Assembly: GCA_036925085.1 (NCBI GenBank)
Contig: JAUPFP010000010.1
Span: 3,031,688 to 3,095,687 of the forward strand
Direction of reading: 5' to 3'
DNA length: 64,000 nucleotides
Source of the DNA: Brachycybe producta
Lineage: Eukaryota; Arthropoda; Diplopoda; Playtdesmida; Andrognathidae
The notes below the pieces were generated by a model that saw nothing but the letters and a program-made list of their open reading frames with translations, searched no databases and was not told where the DNA came from. A program made the position numbers and the translations under genes. Each line of letters begins with the position of its first letter. Within the stretch, counting starts at the first letter, position 1. Shown here piece after piece: positions 41,324 to 52,460 of the stretch.

Positions 41324-42109
41324 CAGTGGTTTCCAAAGGGTGTGCTCTGAGCCTTTGGCAGATTAAATGTGCCTTAATCATCAGCGCCCACATCAGGCAC
41401 TGGCAAGGCGGGCCACATAGTCTACCTCCCTTTCACGTGCATGATATTAGAAAACTCTGCTATTGTGTTTGGCTTTCTTCGCTCGCCAGTGTTTATAAGA
41501 AATACATATTTTAGAAAAAAATCTCGTTTTGCTCGAATAAATAGAAAGACTTTTATGTATCTCAACAGTTTCAAAATTATCCTATACTACTATACAACCA
41601 GCAACGAGCCTATTTAACTGTCCAAAAAGCAATGACGGTCCATGGTCTGTTGATGTACGGCATAGCGTGTCGACAACCCAAGCCCAAATCGAGCCCTAAT
41701 GGACTTCTATCGGTTGCGGCGGCATGATCTGAACGACGTTGTAAAACATTGACCATGGGTAAAAAGGTTTACTCTGAAGAGGAGTAAACTCTCGGAGGAT
41801 AACTCTTCTACCGTCTAAAAAGTGGTGACGGTCCAACCTGTGCACAGATCTGGCCCCAGTGGTTTTTTATGGGCGCAAGGGGGCCAAACTCGGGCACCTG
41901 TCTTTCATTTGAGGCAATTTTCAGTCTTATGACTCCTAAGTAAGTCATTTTTAAAATTTTAACTGTCACGTGCGCATCCTACCCTTCCCTGTGAATCAAT
42001 CCTGCGGGCATCTTTGGCCGTGAGTTTTGCTAATTATAGGTGTGCCGCGATTTCTCCAGGCAAACAATACTGTGCCACGAACAAAAAAAAAAACGTTTGG
42101 GAACCAATG
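41324..42109. mobile_element. hAT-like non-autonomous element
   Basis: Ends CAGTGGTTTCCAAAGGG and (reverse) CATTGGTTCCCAAACG suggest a hAT MITE; no clear 8-bp duplication remains. Inside, 41625-41950 contains GACGGTCCATGGTCTGTTGA-type sequence that is the inverse of the tandem units at 48913-49290. Confidence 0.55.
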
Positions 42110-42650
42110 AACAAACGCCAAATTGAATTTAACCGAATTAAGCTTGTCAGTCAGCCACACGGGGCGATTTTTGTCACGGCTACTTGAATAGCAGCAAGTA
42201 TTAGCTTCATGTGACAGCTTAATCGCCGATAGTCACCCGATTCGCAGCTATAAAAAGTCGCGGCGACAAGGATTGACAGGCAAGTGGGGGCCGCACGGTT
42301 AAAAGTTACCATTGGGTCTACTTCCTCCATCATTTCCTTAATGGACGGAAGTTGATGGAGGGACGGAGCTTAATGAAAAGAACAGCCTAGGGTTGAAACG
42401 AAAAGGTGGTGCATACGTTAAGAGACTATATAGCAAACTTACTTCGAGACTTAGCGTTAGCATTGTTGTTCTATTGAGCCCATAGAACCGATGTTAAAGA
42501 AAAAATGTTAATTATTAAAATACAGTTTATTTTTCATATTTAAAGTTGTCCAACTTTGATGGTTCAAAGTGTAATGTGTACCTTAAATATATGCATGATC
42601 TAGGGATAGAATGACAAAGTATTGGTAAGTGCGGCTATAGTATATATATA

Positions 42651-43063
42651 TCCCAGGTCTGTGTATGTATGTATGTATGTGTGTGTGTGTGTGTGTGTGT
42701 GGAGTAACAAAACCATTGAAGCACGTCGGAATTTATATAAATTTGAATAAATGAACCGATTTTTTTCTCAAGGTCAACTATATGTTGAACTCTTCCTTTG
42801 GACCGTGTAGAAAGGGGGGAGAAAGAGAGAAAAGTGGGAGGGGGTGAGGGGAAAAGGTTGGAAAGTGTAGAAGGGGAGCGAAAGAGAAAAGTGGGAGGGG
42901 TGAAGGGAAAAGGTTGGAAAGTGTAGAAGAGGGGGAGAGAGAGAAGAGTGGGAGGGGTGACTGAAATTGAAATGAAAGGAGTAAAAAAAGGAAAACATGA
43001 CGCGCATGCACACAATTGCCTGTAAATTTTGCTCCCGTCATTTATGACGGGTTACCCCACTAG
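42651..43063 (+). mobile_element. Helitron-like copy H3
   Basis: Starts TCCCAGGTCTGTG. It ends with hairpin CCCGTCATTTATGACGGG, then TTACCCCACTAG followed by host T, the classic Helitron 3' terminus. Contains a (TG)n tract, three repeats of a GAAAAGGTTGGAAAGTGTAG polypurine unit, and no internal MITE module. Confidence 0.82.
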
Positions 43064-43077
43064 TTATATATATAATA

Positions 43078-43497
43078 TCCCAGGTCTGTCCGTGTGTGTT
43101 TGGATGGGTGTCTTTCCTCTAATGCTTGACAAACACCTTTGTCAGAATTTATATAAATTTGAATAAATGAACTGCTTTTTTTTTCTCAAGGTCAACTATA
43201 TGTTGCACCCTTCAAACGATGCGCATGCGCCACCAGAAAAAATGAAAAGCTCATTTTCTCTTTCAAATATAAAAAGGGGAGGGGATAATAGTAGCAAAAT
43301 TAAACTACAGTTTATCACGGGCAATTGTGTCCAGCATTAGAATTTTTTTTGCTCCGCTCTTTAATGAACGTCATCAATTTCTAATTGGTTTGTTACTTGG
43401 TCTGATGTCATAAAAGAGCGGAGGAAAAAAAATCTAATGCTGGGCACAATTGACTGTGAATATTGCTCCCGTCATTTATGACGGGTTACCCCACTAG
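43078..43497 (+). mobile_element. Helitron-like copy H4, tandem to H3
   Basis: Starts TCCCAGGTCTGTC 14 bases after H3 ends and finishes with the same hairpin and CTAG. Contains the internal hairpin module (GGGCAATTGTGTCCAGCATT arm and complement) directly before the terminal hairpin. Confidence 0.82.
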
Positions 43498-44437
43498 TTT
43501 TTAAATAATATTTCAAAATCGTGCATTTTTAACACGAAGTTAAACTTCATTGAGTACGACCAAATAAGAAACCATCCGTTGCTCATATAAATACGTAAAA
43601 ATAATTTAAAAAAAAGAACCGAAAAAATCAGCACGTGTTGGCTTCTCTGTGGTTTAATTGTTTATAAAAATTATTTTGACGTATTTTAAGAGCATTTTAA
43701 TGGATGTTTTCTTCTTATTTGGGCGTACTCACAATTTAGTTTAACATAAAGAGTTAAAAATTTGTGATTTTGAAAGTTTTTAAAAATATAACTGTATTTA
43801 CCAATTTGTTGTCATTCTATCTTAGACTATTGCTTTACTTCATAGTCTAAAATTCTATCACACGATCAGCATATATTTAAGGTGCACAATGGATTTTGAA
43901 AAATTAAAATTGGACAAATAAACACATAAATAAACAACATAAATAAAATATATGAAAAATAAACTGCGTATTTTAAAATTTAACATTTTTTCTTTAACAT
44001 CGGTTCTATTGGCTCAATAGAACAACGATGCTAACGCTAAATCTTGAAGTAAGTTTGCTATATAGTCTCTTAACGTATGCACCACCTTTTCGTTTCAACC
44101 CTAGGCTGTTCTTTTCATTAAGCACTGTCCCTCCATCAACTTCCGTCCATTAAGGAAATGATGGAGGAAGTAGACCCAATGATAACTTTTAACCGTGCGG
44201 CCCCCACTTGCCTGTCAAGGATAGAGCATGTTCAATTCTAGTTACTAACCAGAAACGAGCAAGTTGAGTTGTCACATGACCTAGTCGCCGCTACGCAGCG
44301 CTGCAATCGCCTCGTTTGACATCTCAAATCGCTACTCGCCTCTTGACGTACCAACTTCGTGACCAACCTGAGTACTGATGCAATCATTCGCAATATTCAT
44401 AGTACAAGACTACACTTCAATAGCTCACAAGCTGTAC

Positions 44438-44753
44438 AAACCTTGAAGCACATCGGAATTTATATAAATTTGAATAAATGAACGGCTTTTTTTTCTCAAG
44501 GTCAACTATATGTTGCACACTCCCCATCCAAGTACCCCATGATATTAAATTGGAGAGGGAGAAAAAGGTTGGAAAGTGTAGAGGGGGGGAGAGAGAGAGA
44601 GAGGGAGAGAGAGAGAGAAACGTGGAGGAAGGAAAAAAGGGGGAGGGGTGACTGATGTTGAAATGAAAGAAGTAAAAAAGGATCAAACGACGCGCATGCG
44701 CACAATTGCCTGTAAATTTTGCTCCCGTCATTTATGACGGGTTACCCCACTAG
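44438..44753 (+). mobile_element. Helitron-like copy H5
   Basis: Complete CTAG-type 3' end with hairpin; the 5' TCCC start is missing or diverged. Lacks the internal module; carries a long GA-rich tract (44581-44640). Confidence 0.75.
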
Positions 44754-45090
44754 TAATAATAATAAAATTGAAAACTTAGGAACAAAATTGGAAACTTGTC
44801 AACAATAGAAATTTCTAATCGATTTAAATTGAAGAAGATACTAATTCAGTAATGTAAAATACAATTTCAACAATCCTAAGCTGAGCGCCTCTGGAGCATA
44901 CTTTATAAGTAGAGGTCCGTCCATTATGAACGTGCCGCAACATGGTTTTGCCCCCGTCCATTGTTAATATTTCCCTCCTCCAGTATGCCACAGTATCCTA
45001 CAGTATCTACTGTGGTAGAGTCAGAGGAAGAAGAGAATGTGGTAGACAAATGAAAGCAACCTCATAAATTCCTCTCCGCTCTCTCGTCTA
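44754..45090. other. No recognised feature
   Basis: AT-rich, then a patch with CACAGTATCCTACAGTATCT-like short repeats. No gene. Confidence 0.45.
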
Positions 45091-45093
45091 TTA

Positions 45094-45469
45094 GGGTAGG
45101 TTTATACTCCAAACTTTGCTAAGATTTGCAAGCTTTGAAGTTCTGTAAAATTGGCTCCCCAAAGCTTAGCTTGTTCACACATACATGTGGTCTTGCAAAG
45201 TTTACCCTATTTTATGACCTTTATATCCTATAAAACAGATACACAAAACAATAGAACCCTTCCCCTTCTGGAAGAAAAAAGGTGTGACTTATTCACCCCT
45301 TTTGTGTATCCGTTTCCTGATTGGTGCTTTGAGTTGCTAAGCTTTGAAAAGTTGAACAATTTCAAAGCTAGCTTCATGCTCTGGCGAAGGCAAAAACCTG
45401 AAGCTATGACGTCATTTTTGAAGCTTCGCAGGCTGCTTTGCCGCTTAGCAAGGGAGTATAAACCAACCC
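45094..45469. mobile_element. 376-bp TTA-MITE, tandem copy 1
   Basis: Ends GGGTAGGTTTATACTCC and (reverse) GGGTTGGTTTATACTCC, flanked by TTA at 45091-45093 and 45470-45472. Non-coding; the open stretches inside are incidental. TTA duplication fits the PIF/Harbinger group (inference). Confidence 0.88.
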
Positions 45470-45472
45470 TTA

Positions 45473-45848
45473 GGGTAGGTTTATACTCCAAACTTTGCTA
45501 AGATTTGCAAGCTTTGAAGTTCTGTAAAATTAGCTCTCCAAAGCTTAGCTTGTTCACACATACATGTGGCCTTGCAAAGTTTACCCTATTTTATGACCTT
45601 TATATCCTATAAAACAGATACACAAAACAATAGAACCCTTCCCCTTCTGGAAGAAAAAAGGTGTGACTTATTCACCCCTTTTGTCTATCCGTTTCCTGAT
45701 TGGTGCTTTGAGTTGCTAAGCTTTGAAAAGTTGAACAATTTCAAAGCTAGCTTCATGCTCTGGCGAAGGCAAAAACCTGAAGCTCTGACGTCATTTTTGA
45801 AGCTTCGCAGGCTGCTTTGCCGCTTAGCAAGGGAGTATAAACCAACCC
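45473..45848. mobile_element. 376-bp TTA-MITE, tandem copy 2
   Basis: Nearly identical to copy 1 (only a few differences), sharing the TTA at 45470-45472 and flanked on the right by TTA at 45849-45851. Confidence 0.88.
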
Positions 45849-45851
45849 TTA

Positions 45852-46389
45852 GGGTGGAAGCGCGGCGAAATTCCGACTTACAGGCATTTTGTTTGGGGGC
45901 CGTTTTTCTCCAAGTAGCCCCGCACTGCACCGCGTCACAGACCTAGTGGGCGCTCAGCTTTAAACAACAATCTAAAAACCCTTCTATATTTTTTTTTTCA
46001 CAAATCGAGTTTTAAAATTAAGCTTTAGTTGAATTTTCCAACACTCAGGACTGTCAATAGTGAATGCTTTTGTACAAACTGGAGAAGTTATTTTTAGTAC
46101 ATACAGCGTAACTCACAAGTATATTTGTATCGATTTAAAAAAAAACCATTTCATGTAGTCGTCTACTTTAAATATCACTGACTATTATTTCCGTAAATGC
46201 AACTGTGTTGGCCACCAAAGTAAAGTTTACCTTGACATATGTAAATGTACAGAAATTTAGTTCCATAACTTTTAAGAATTAACTATCAAAAGTAACTGGA
46301 GAAACAACCGTCGTGAATACTCTATGAATAAATATTAAATGGTGACAGTTTTGCGACATACCGGGAGTAGCCATCTTGAATCTCAGATG
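45852..46389. other. No recognised feature
   Basis: Mixed then AT-rich; no credible frame or repeat. Confidence 0.5.
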
Positions 46390-46810
46390 GCTGGTACATG
46401 AAAACATTTTTAGAGCTTTTAGATCATTTAAATATTTTTCAACTTTTGGGCGTTTTTTGAAAAAAAAAAAGCCAAAGGCTTTTTTCGAATTTTAAAAAAT
46501 TCTTGAATCCTTGTGCTTTTGAAAGCTTTTTGGGACTTCTGGGGCCAGTTGAACACTCCTGAGACATTTTAAGAACCTTTAGAGTATTTAAGTATTTTTC
46601 GACATTTGGGCGTTTTTTGAAAAAAAAGTCAAAATCTATAGCCTTGGCTTTTGACCCATTTTTTCGAATTTTAAAAATTCTTGAATCCCTGTGCTTTTGA
46701 AAGCTTTTTGGGACTTCTAGGGCCACTTGAGCACTCCTGAGGCATTTTAAGAACCTTTAGAGCATTTAAGTATTTTTCGACTTTTGGCTGTTTTTTTGAA
46801 ATCGTGAAGA
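46390..46810. repeat. Tandem repeat, about 160-178 bp period
   Basis: GGGCGTTTTTTG or a variant recurs at 46448, 46608 and 46786, within longer homologous units containing CTTGAATCC, GAAAGCTTTTTGGGACTTCT and CACTCCTGAG. A single related unit lies at 16310-16430. Confidence 0.75.
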
Positions 46811-46926
46811 AATCAACAAAAAAAAAAAAGAATTAGGCTTAGTAATAAGCTGGAAGGGCCATGGTAGCTGCCATGCCTGAAGCCAAATTTCCTGCAATGC
46901 TGGCCACGAAAATGCTGCTAGTATAA

Positions 46927-47087
46927 GGCCCGGCGCATATTCAACCCAGCCCATGCCCCACTGCGCCGCAAATTGAACCCAGCCCACGGCCACCCCATGC
47001 AGTCTTCACCATCTATGTTTTACAGATTTCCTTACGCGTGGGCATGGGCTGGGCTGTGCGTGGGCGGGGTTCAATATGCGCCGGGCC
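46927..47087. mobile_element. 161-bp MITE with GC-rich ends
   Basis: Ends GGCCCGGCGCATATTCAACC and its near-perfect complement, flanked by TAA at 46924-46926 and 47088-47090. Internal CCCAGCCCATGCCC / GGGCATGGGCTGGG mirrors. Non-coding. Confidence 0.82.
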
Positions 47088-47090
47088 TAA

Positions 47091-47528
47091 ACGGAACTTT
47101 AGACAGCACATTCTGATTTTTAAAGATTTTGCAAAAAAAAAAATCAATAACAAACTAGTAAACATAATTTACTTTGGTTTAAACATGACCTAAACCACCG
47201 GGTACCAGGTACTTATAATACGTAGATCGTCGTAAAAAACGTTTGGTTGAATGTAAAAATTCGATAACATAAAAAATAACGCCAAAGAAGAGAGCATTTA
47301 TTGCAACACCAACAAAATCTTGTAATACCAGAATCATCGTCAGAGAACCTTTTAGAAAAAGAGGGGAAATAATTCAAGATCTAGTAAAGTTACGATTACG
47401 ACGCCGCGGTGTGTTCATGTGCCTGTGACAGAATAAATCTTCAACACAAAACCAAAAACCAGGCGTATAGTGCTTGCTATATTTGAAAACTGCTAGAAGG
47501 AGTGCAACTATTCTACATTATTGTATTA
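47091..47528. other. No recognised feature
   Basis: AT-rich; no credible frame. Confidence 0.5.
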
Positions 47529-47735
47529 CTAGTGGGGGTAACACGTCATAAATGACGGGAGCAAAATTCTAGTTTAATTTGGGTTCTTGGATCGGGAGAG
47601 CACAACATAAAGTTAACCATGAAAAAAAAAAACCCCGGTTCATTTAAATTTAAATAAATTCCGACGTGCTTAGACGTTTTTGTCCTTGTTTGTGCAGTGT
47701 TATAGACAGACAGACAAAACTTAATATATATAAAA
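47529..47735 (-). mobile_element. Helitron-like copy H6 (short)
   Basis: Begins on the plus strand with CTAGTGGGGGTAACACGTCA (minus-strand 3' end), retains the hairpin region and the GACCTTGAG-like block, but lacks the middle of the element. Ends against H7. Confidence 0.72.
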
Positions 47736-48308
47736 CTAGTGGGGTAACCCGTCATAAATGACGAGAGCCAAATTCACAGGCAATTGTGCCCAGCATTAGA
47801 ATTTCTTTTCCTCCACCCTTTTATGACGTCAGACCAAGTTACAAATCAATTAGAAATTGATGAAGTTCATAAAAGGGCGGAGCAAAAAAAATCTAATGCT
47901 GGGCACAATTGCCTGTGATAGATTCTAGTTTAATTTTGCTACTATTATCCCCTCCCCTTTTTATATTTGAAAGAGAAAATGAGTTTTTCATTTTCTCTGG
48001 TGTGCGCATGCGCGTTTGTTCCTTTTTTACTCCTTTCATTTCAATTTCAGTTTCCCCCGCCCCCTTTTTTCCTCTCCACGTTTCTATCTCTCTCTCCCCC
48101 TACCCTTTCCAACCTTTTCCCCTCTCCAGTTTAATATCATGGGGTTCTAGGATGGGGAGAGCGCAACATAATGTAGACCTTGAGAAAAAAAAAGCGGTTC
48201 ATTTAAATTTATATAAATTCCGTTGTGCTTACGCGTTTTTGTCCTTGTTTGCCCAGCATTACACATACAAGGACAGATTCACAGACATACAAAGCTTAAT
48301 ATATATAA
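47736..48308 (-). mobile_element. Helitron-like copy H7, tandem to H6
   Basis: Plus-strand CTAGTGGGGTAACCCGTC with hairpin. It has the internal module with arms CAGGCAATTGTGCCCAGCAT (47779) and its complement (about 47895-47920), a polypyrimidine tract and a TTAATATATATAAAA end. The longest copy in the window. Confidence 0.78.
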
Positions 48309-48650
48309 AATGGTAGAAGTCATTTTAAAATTACTTTTCATGTATTTGGAAATTACTTTAGTCATGTTTGGTAGTAAAAACGAATTTAAATGCTAAAGTG
48401 GCGTGTAGGAGCATCACACTGCAGCAGATGTTACGTATAGACGTGATTGAAATAATAATAATTATTGAACACTACGTTAAAATGCATCTTGAGTTAACTG
48501 CATCCGTCACATAGTTAGTGTCTAAAGTTTAATCACGACTTACAGCAGATTAAAACACGGGATCGTTATATCCACGACCGGGAGCAATGCCTAAGGCCGG
48601 GAAACTTCTCATTGACTGATGAATGAGTTAAAAATTTATCCATCCGACAA
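48309..48650. other. No recognised feature
   Basis: AT-rich, no credible frame. Confidence 0.5.
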
Positions 48651-49290
48651 TGCCGTAACTAAGTCATTAATTTTGTCGGGGGTTTACTCCCCTGAGGCGT
48701 AACTCTTTTTACCGTTACCCAAAATATGACACCCGTAGTCATTTTGACCACGGGTCAGTTTTGTCCACGGTAGGTCACAAGTGGGCCCGGGGTTGCCCAC
48801 CACTCTGCCGGGTCCTAACCGACCGGGATCGGTCGACGCTTTTTCGACAGTAAAAAATGTGATAGTTACACCCAAATGGTCGGGATAGTCTGATGAAAAC
48901 GTCGACTGAGTCATGAGTACTCCAAGAGTTGACGCCCGGAGGGCGTAAAGCTTTTACAGTCAACTTTAATATGAGGTTCTATGGAAAACGGGTGCCCGAT
49001 TTCGGCCCGTTGCGCCCATAAAAAAACACAGAAGCCAGATCTGGGCACGGGTTGCCGACACCCAATGCCGTACATCAACAGACCTTGGACCGTCACCACT
49101 CTTTAGACGGTAAAATCATGAGTACTCCAAACGTGTATGCCCGGAGAGTGTACACTTTTTACAGTCAACTTTAACAGCCCAAGATCGACCCCGTTGAACC
49201 CTGAAAATCCCACGGGAGATCGGATCTGGGCACGGGTTGCCGGCATCCGATGCCGTACATCAACTGGCTTTGGACCGTCACCAGTAAAAA
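48651..49290. repeat. GC-richer repeat block with 205-bp tandem units
   Basis: Two units start ATGAGTACTCCAA at 48913 and 49118 and share TTTACAGTCAACTTTAA, GATCTGGGCACGGGTTGCCG and GCCGTACATCAAC. The upstream part 48651-48912 has related TTTACTC..GTAACTC motifs. The inverse of this block is found at 41625-41950. Confidence 0.75.
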
Positions 49291-50065
49291 AAAACATGAA
49301 ACTTATTCCTGTTACCAGCAACTATAACTTCCTACCAAACAACAAAGGTAGACTTTTTGAAATGTAGCCAATCGTTGCAGTCTAACGTAAGTCCCCTTTA
49401 ATTCCCACGGGAATAAAGGAGTTAGAAAACAACTTTCTCAATCTCTGACTTGATAGTCGAAGCACAAATAAACCAAACCAACCTGTATAGATCAACAACA
49501 CCAACATAGTCACAGCTGCAATGAAATCGACATAAAATCTTAAAAGATTTTATGTTCAACAGTTTTTGAAAGCAGAAATAATAATAGCAGAAAGCTTTGT
49601 ATTTACCAACATTCATGATTTTTTTACGCCATAACATATAAGCAAAATAGGCCCTTGATCTCTAAAGACAAAGGAGGAAAGCTTAATCTACATACAGGGT
49701 GTATAAAAATGCACCTCTTTTTTAAACTGACTCGAATAAAACAAACTTTAGAATGCTTAAACATAATTGAGAACGTTTTAAAGCATGTTTTCTGCTACAA
49801 ATACTATATATTTGTTGGCTGTAAATAACATCTCTATGTCAATGTTGTTGTGCAGCTAGCTGTATCAGCCCTTTTATAGGCATTCTTTCACAAAATCTAA
49901 AACACTTTTTGACTTGTTAAATATGCAAATGAGTGCTGCAGCCCTGAGGTTGTTTCAATTTTGCCAACATTTTACAGAAATGTATTCACAATTTTGTTAT
50001 CAATAACTATCATGTTTATTTTTGTAAATTTAATTTAATAATTTTATAATTAAGAATGAATGGTA
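49291..50065. other. No recognised feature
   Basis: AT-rich; a short inverted pair AAATCTTAAAAGATTTTA lies near 49536. No gene. Confidence 0.5.
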
Positions 50066-50698
50066 TGTGAGCTTTATGGCGACCTCATGAATATTTACCA
50101 ATTCATTATACTAGTTTTCTATAACTCGTCTCTTCTCTTGATCGTGCAGTGGCCACACGGAAAAGATTCGAGCTATAGAAGTAGTTGGCTGGTGATGAAT
50201 TGTAGTCATCCTTCTGCATAGGGGTGTAATATGCTCAGAAGGATGGTTACCATCTCTTCTGGCAGCCATTGATGTGTATCTTCCTCTTGGTTGGAAGATG
50301 TTGCTCCTTAGAGATCTCTATGTCTCCTTGTCCTATGGTGTCTCCGGCTTGTCTAGAGAAGAATTAGTTTGGATACAGAAGACAATGCAATTTTATATTG
50401 CAAACACTTTTATTTTATTTAGGTGCGTCCACGGGCCCATAATGTGATACGGATATGTTAATCAGTGTAGTACAAAAGTTGAGCAATAGTGGACAAAGAA
50501 CAAAGAGGAGCATGGTCCTTTTATACCTTGGACCTGTGTACACCTACAAAGTGTAACCAGGTGCAAGTGACCATGGTCCTAAGAGTATCAATCTGCCACT
50601 TAAATATGAGTCAGAGAGAGAGGGAGGGAGGGACAAGCAAGAGTAGTTTACCCGCCAGGCTATGGTTTTGGTGGGATCATGAGTTACTGGGTGTTACA
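50066..50698 (-). mobile_element. Solo LTR S4 of the A/B family
   Basis: Plus-strand ends TGTGAGC and GTGTTACA, about 633 bp. It keeps the TATA box and upstream palindrome (about 50515-50572) and the TTGTCCTATGGTGTCTCCGG block. Flanks GGTA and GTTA may be a one-mismatch 4-bp duplication. Older than A and B. Confidence 0.8.
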
Positions 50699-50726
50699 GT
50701 TACAATAAAGCATAAAAGTGTAACAG

Positions 50727-51235
50727 TGTAGAGCTCTTGTTACGGTACTTAGGTCTAGATCCTCTTAGTTTGGAGCGGATACTGTCTTACGCTAAAAAAG
50801 TATATGATTTAGTCCTGACTCCGAATGGTGCCGGGGTCGTTCACTTTGGTACCCCGTCTGTAGACACAATTGTAAAAAGAAGCAAAATAATATTAACAGG
50901 CGAGACGAACGCAGTTTTTCGATGTTACTGGTTTTAATGTAGGCAACCAACAAATACATTAAAACAGAGAAGAGTTACAAGTTTGTCATTGCTTAGCCAC
51001 CAGAGTATTAAATGAGTCATTTCATATTTCGATATCAGAGAATTAACTCCGAATCAATCAAGACACAGACTTTTATACTTTGGGCCTGTGTGCTCCTATG
51101 CAGGTGCATGCATGCCCAAGAGACCGTGCCTTGATGAGTATCCATCTGCAGATTCCGGAACCAGGATGTGATTTGTACTTTGGGGTCTCCCAGTTAGATT
51201 GAAGGGGAGGAAATGAGACACTTGGGGTTGTTACA
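50727..51235 (-). mobile_element. Solo LTR of the L2 family
   Basis: Ends TGTAGAGC and GGTTGTTACA; TTTTATACTTTGGGCCTGTG with the mirrored GCATGCCCAAG near 51070-51113. Homologous to the split relic at 22805-23645. No clear target duplication. Confidence 0.65.
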
Positions 51236-51682
51236 AAATAATATAAAAGCATTTCTGTCACAGTGTGACACTCATTGGGAATCACTAGCAAACCGTAGAG
51301 CTGTACAAAGCCTTGCTCATCTTGAATGCTTGCTAGTTACAAAGTACTGATCGCTGTTAGATAGAATTCTTAATAGAAACCCCCGTAAATGTAAACATAG
51401 CCATTCAAAGGCTATTTAAATGGTAACTTTCAACCTTTTTTCTTGTTTCCCACCTTTCCCCACTTTTTTTGCATGTTTTTGGTAAAAGTTTGCAATTTTG
51501 TTTGTTTTTGCACGAACAAAATATGCACCACTGGTATATCAGTAGACGTAGTTTCGGTTAATATAAAAAATTATATTTCAACCAGAGTATCGTGTCAAGT
51601 TATTAGTACTACAAGAAAGGGAAGTTACGTCACTATCCTTTTAAACAAGAATTTCCGCCACGAGGACAGTAACGACTGAAAA
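51236..51682. other. No recognised feature
   Basis: No credible gene; flank of the following solo LTR. Confidence 0.45.
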
Positions 51683-52460
51683 TGTAACGACCTGACTTGA
51701 TCGTTACAATGCCCCGGTAAATTTTCCCCAACTTACCACCGCTCGATCTCCCTTTGGGCGGGTTGAAGCACGGGCCAACCCTCCTCTTGTCCGTCCGTGT
51801 GATGGGTGGCGTCGGTCGGGAGATCTCCTCACAAATCGACGGTCGAATGGCCGACGAAGACGACGGAGAAACCACGGTAATTCCCCGATGGATCTTACCG
51901 TGGTGCTAATGCGAAGAACCGGCCGTCAGGCCAAAACATGATGGACGTAGGACGGTGATGGCAACGGTGTTCCCCACACAAAAACCCCCACCCTCCCCGT
52001 GGTTACTTCCCCCAATTATTATGTAAATAAATAATCAAACATGAACACAGTGGTTGGAGTGAAAATAAAACAATATAATTTATTCAAAGGAATAAATATC
52101 AATAAAAACACTCACTGAAGCAATAGCTGAATCTCCTGGCTAATCCAGCCAGGAGGAGAGGTAAAAACACCCAAACAAAGAAATGAATAATCGATGAAAT
52201 GGTGGCCATCTTGGCCACCTGTTGAATTGACGAAACAGCAACAAAAAAAACATGCACAAGGCATCAAAGGGTTCCACTCCACTGTAAGGTTATAATGGCC
52301 ACCGCCATTATATACCACCCCCAGGCTGCTCCACCTGGAGGAGGACAGTGACCCTTTGCTGGCCATTTTGTCGTCTGCCTGGCAGCCTACAACAGGCGCC
52401 TAGCAGACGACACAGGAGTTTTAGTTTTGCTCCACAAAGGAGCAAAACTGGGTCGTCACA
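51683..52460 (-). mobile_element. Solo LTR of a third family (778 bp)
   Basis: Element-strand start TGTGACGACCCAG and end AGGTCGTTACA, with the short inverted ends typical of LTRs. TATA box GTATATAATGG on the minus strand near 52315-52305 and AATAAA near 52080. Flanks share AAAA (51679-51682 and 52461-52464). No internal coding region, so most likely a solo LTR. Confidence 0.7.

Larger units (their letters stand above)
42274..44217. mobile_element. Foldback element F2 with very long terminal inverted repeats
   Basis: Ends TGACAGGCAAGTGGGGGCCG and the exact complement, flanked by the 5-bp duplication AGGAT (42269-42273 and 44218-44222). Arms of several hundred bases mirror each other (for example CACGGTTAAAAGTTA, TCCATCATTTCCTTAATGGA, AGCGTTAGCATTG). 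Two Helitron copies (H3, H4) lie in the interior. No transposase. Inner arms are homologous to F1. Confidence 0.85.

Noticed and set aside
45151-45946. Two similar frames of 116 and 126 codons
   Set aside because: They are inside the tandem 376-bp MITEs, and the second runs into flanking DNA.
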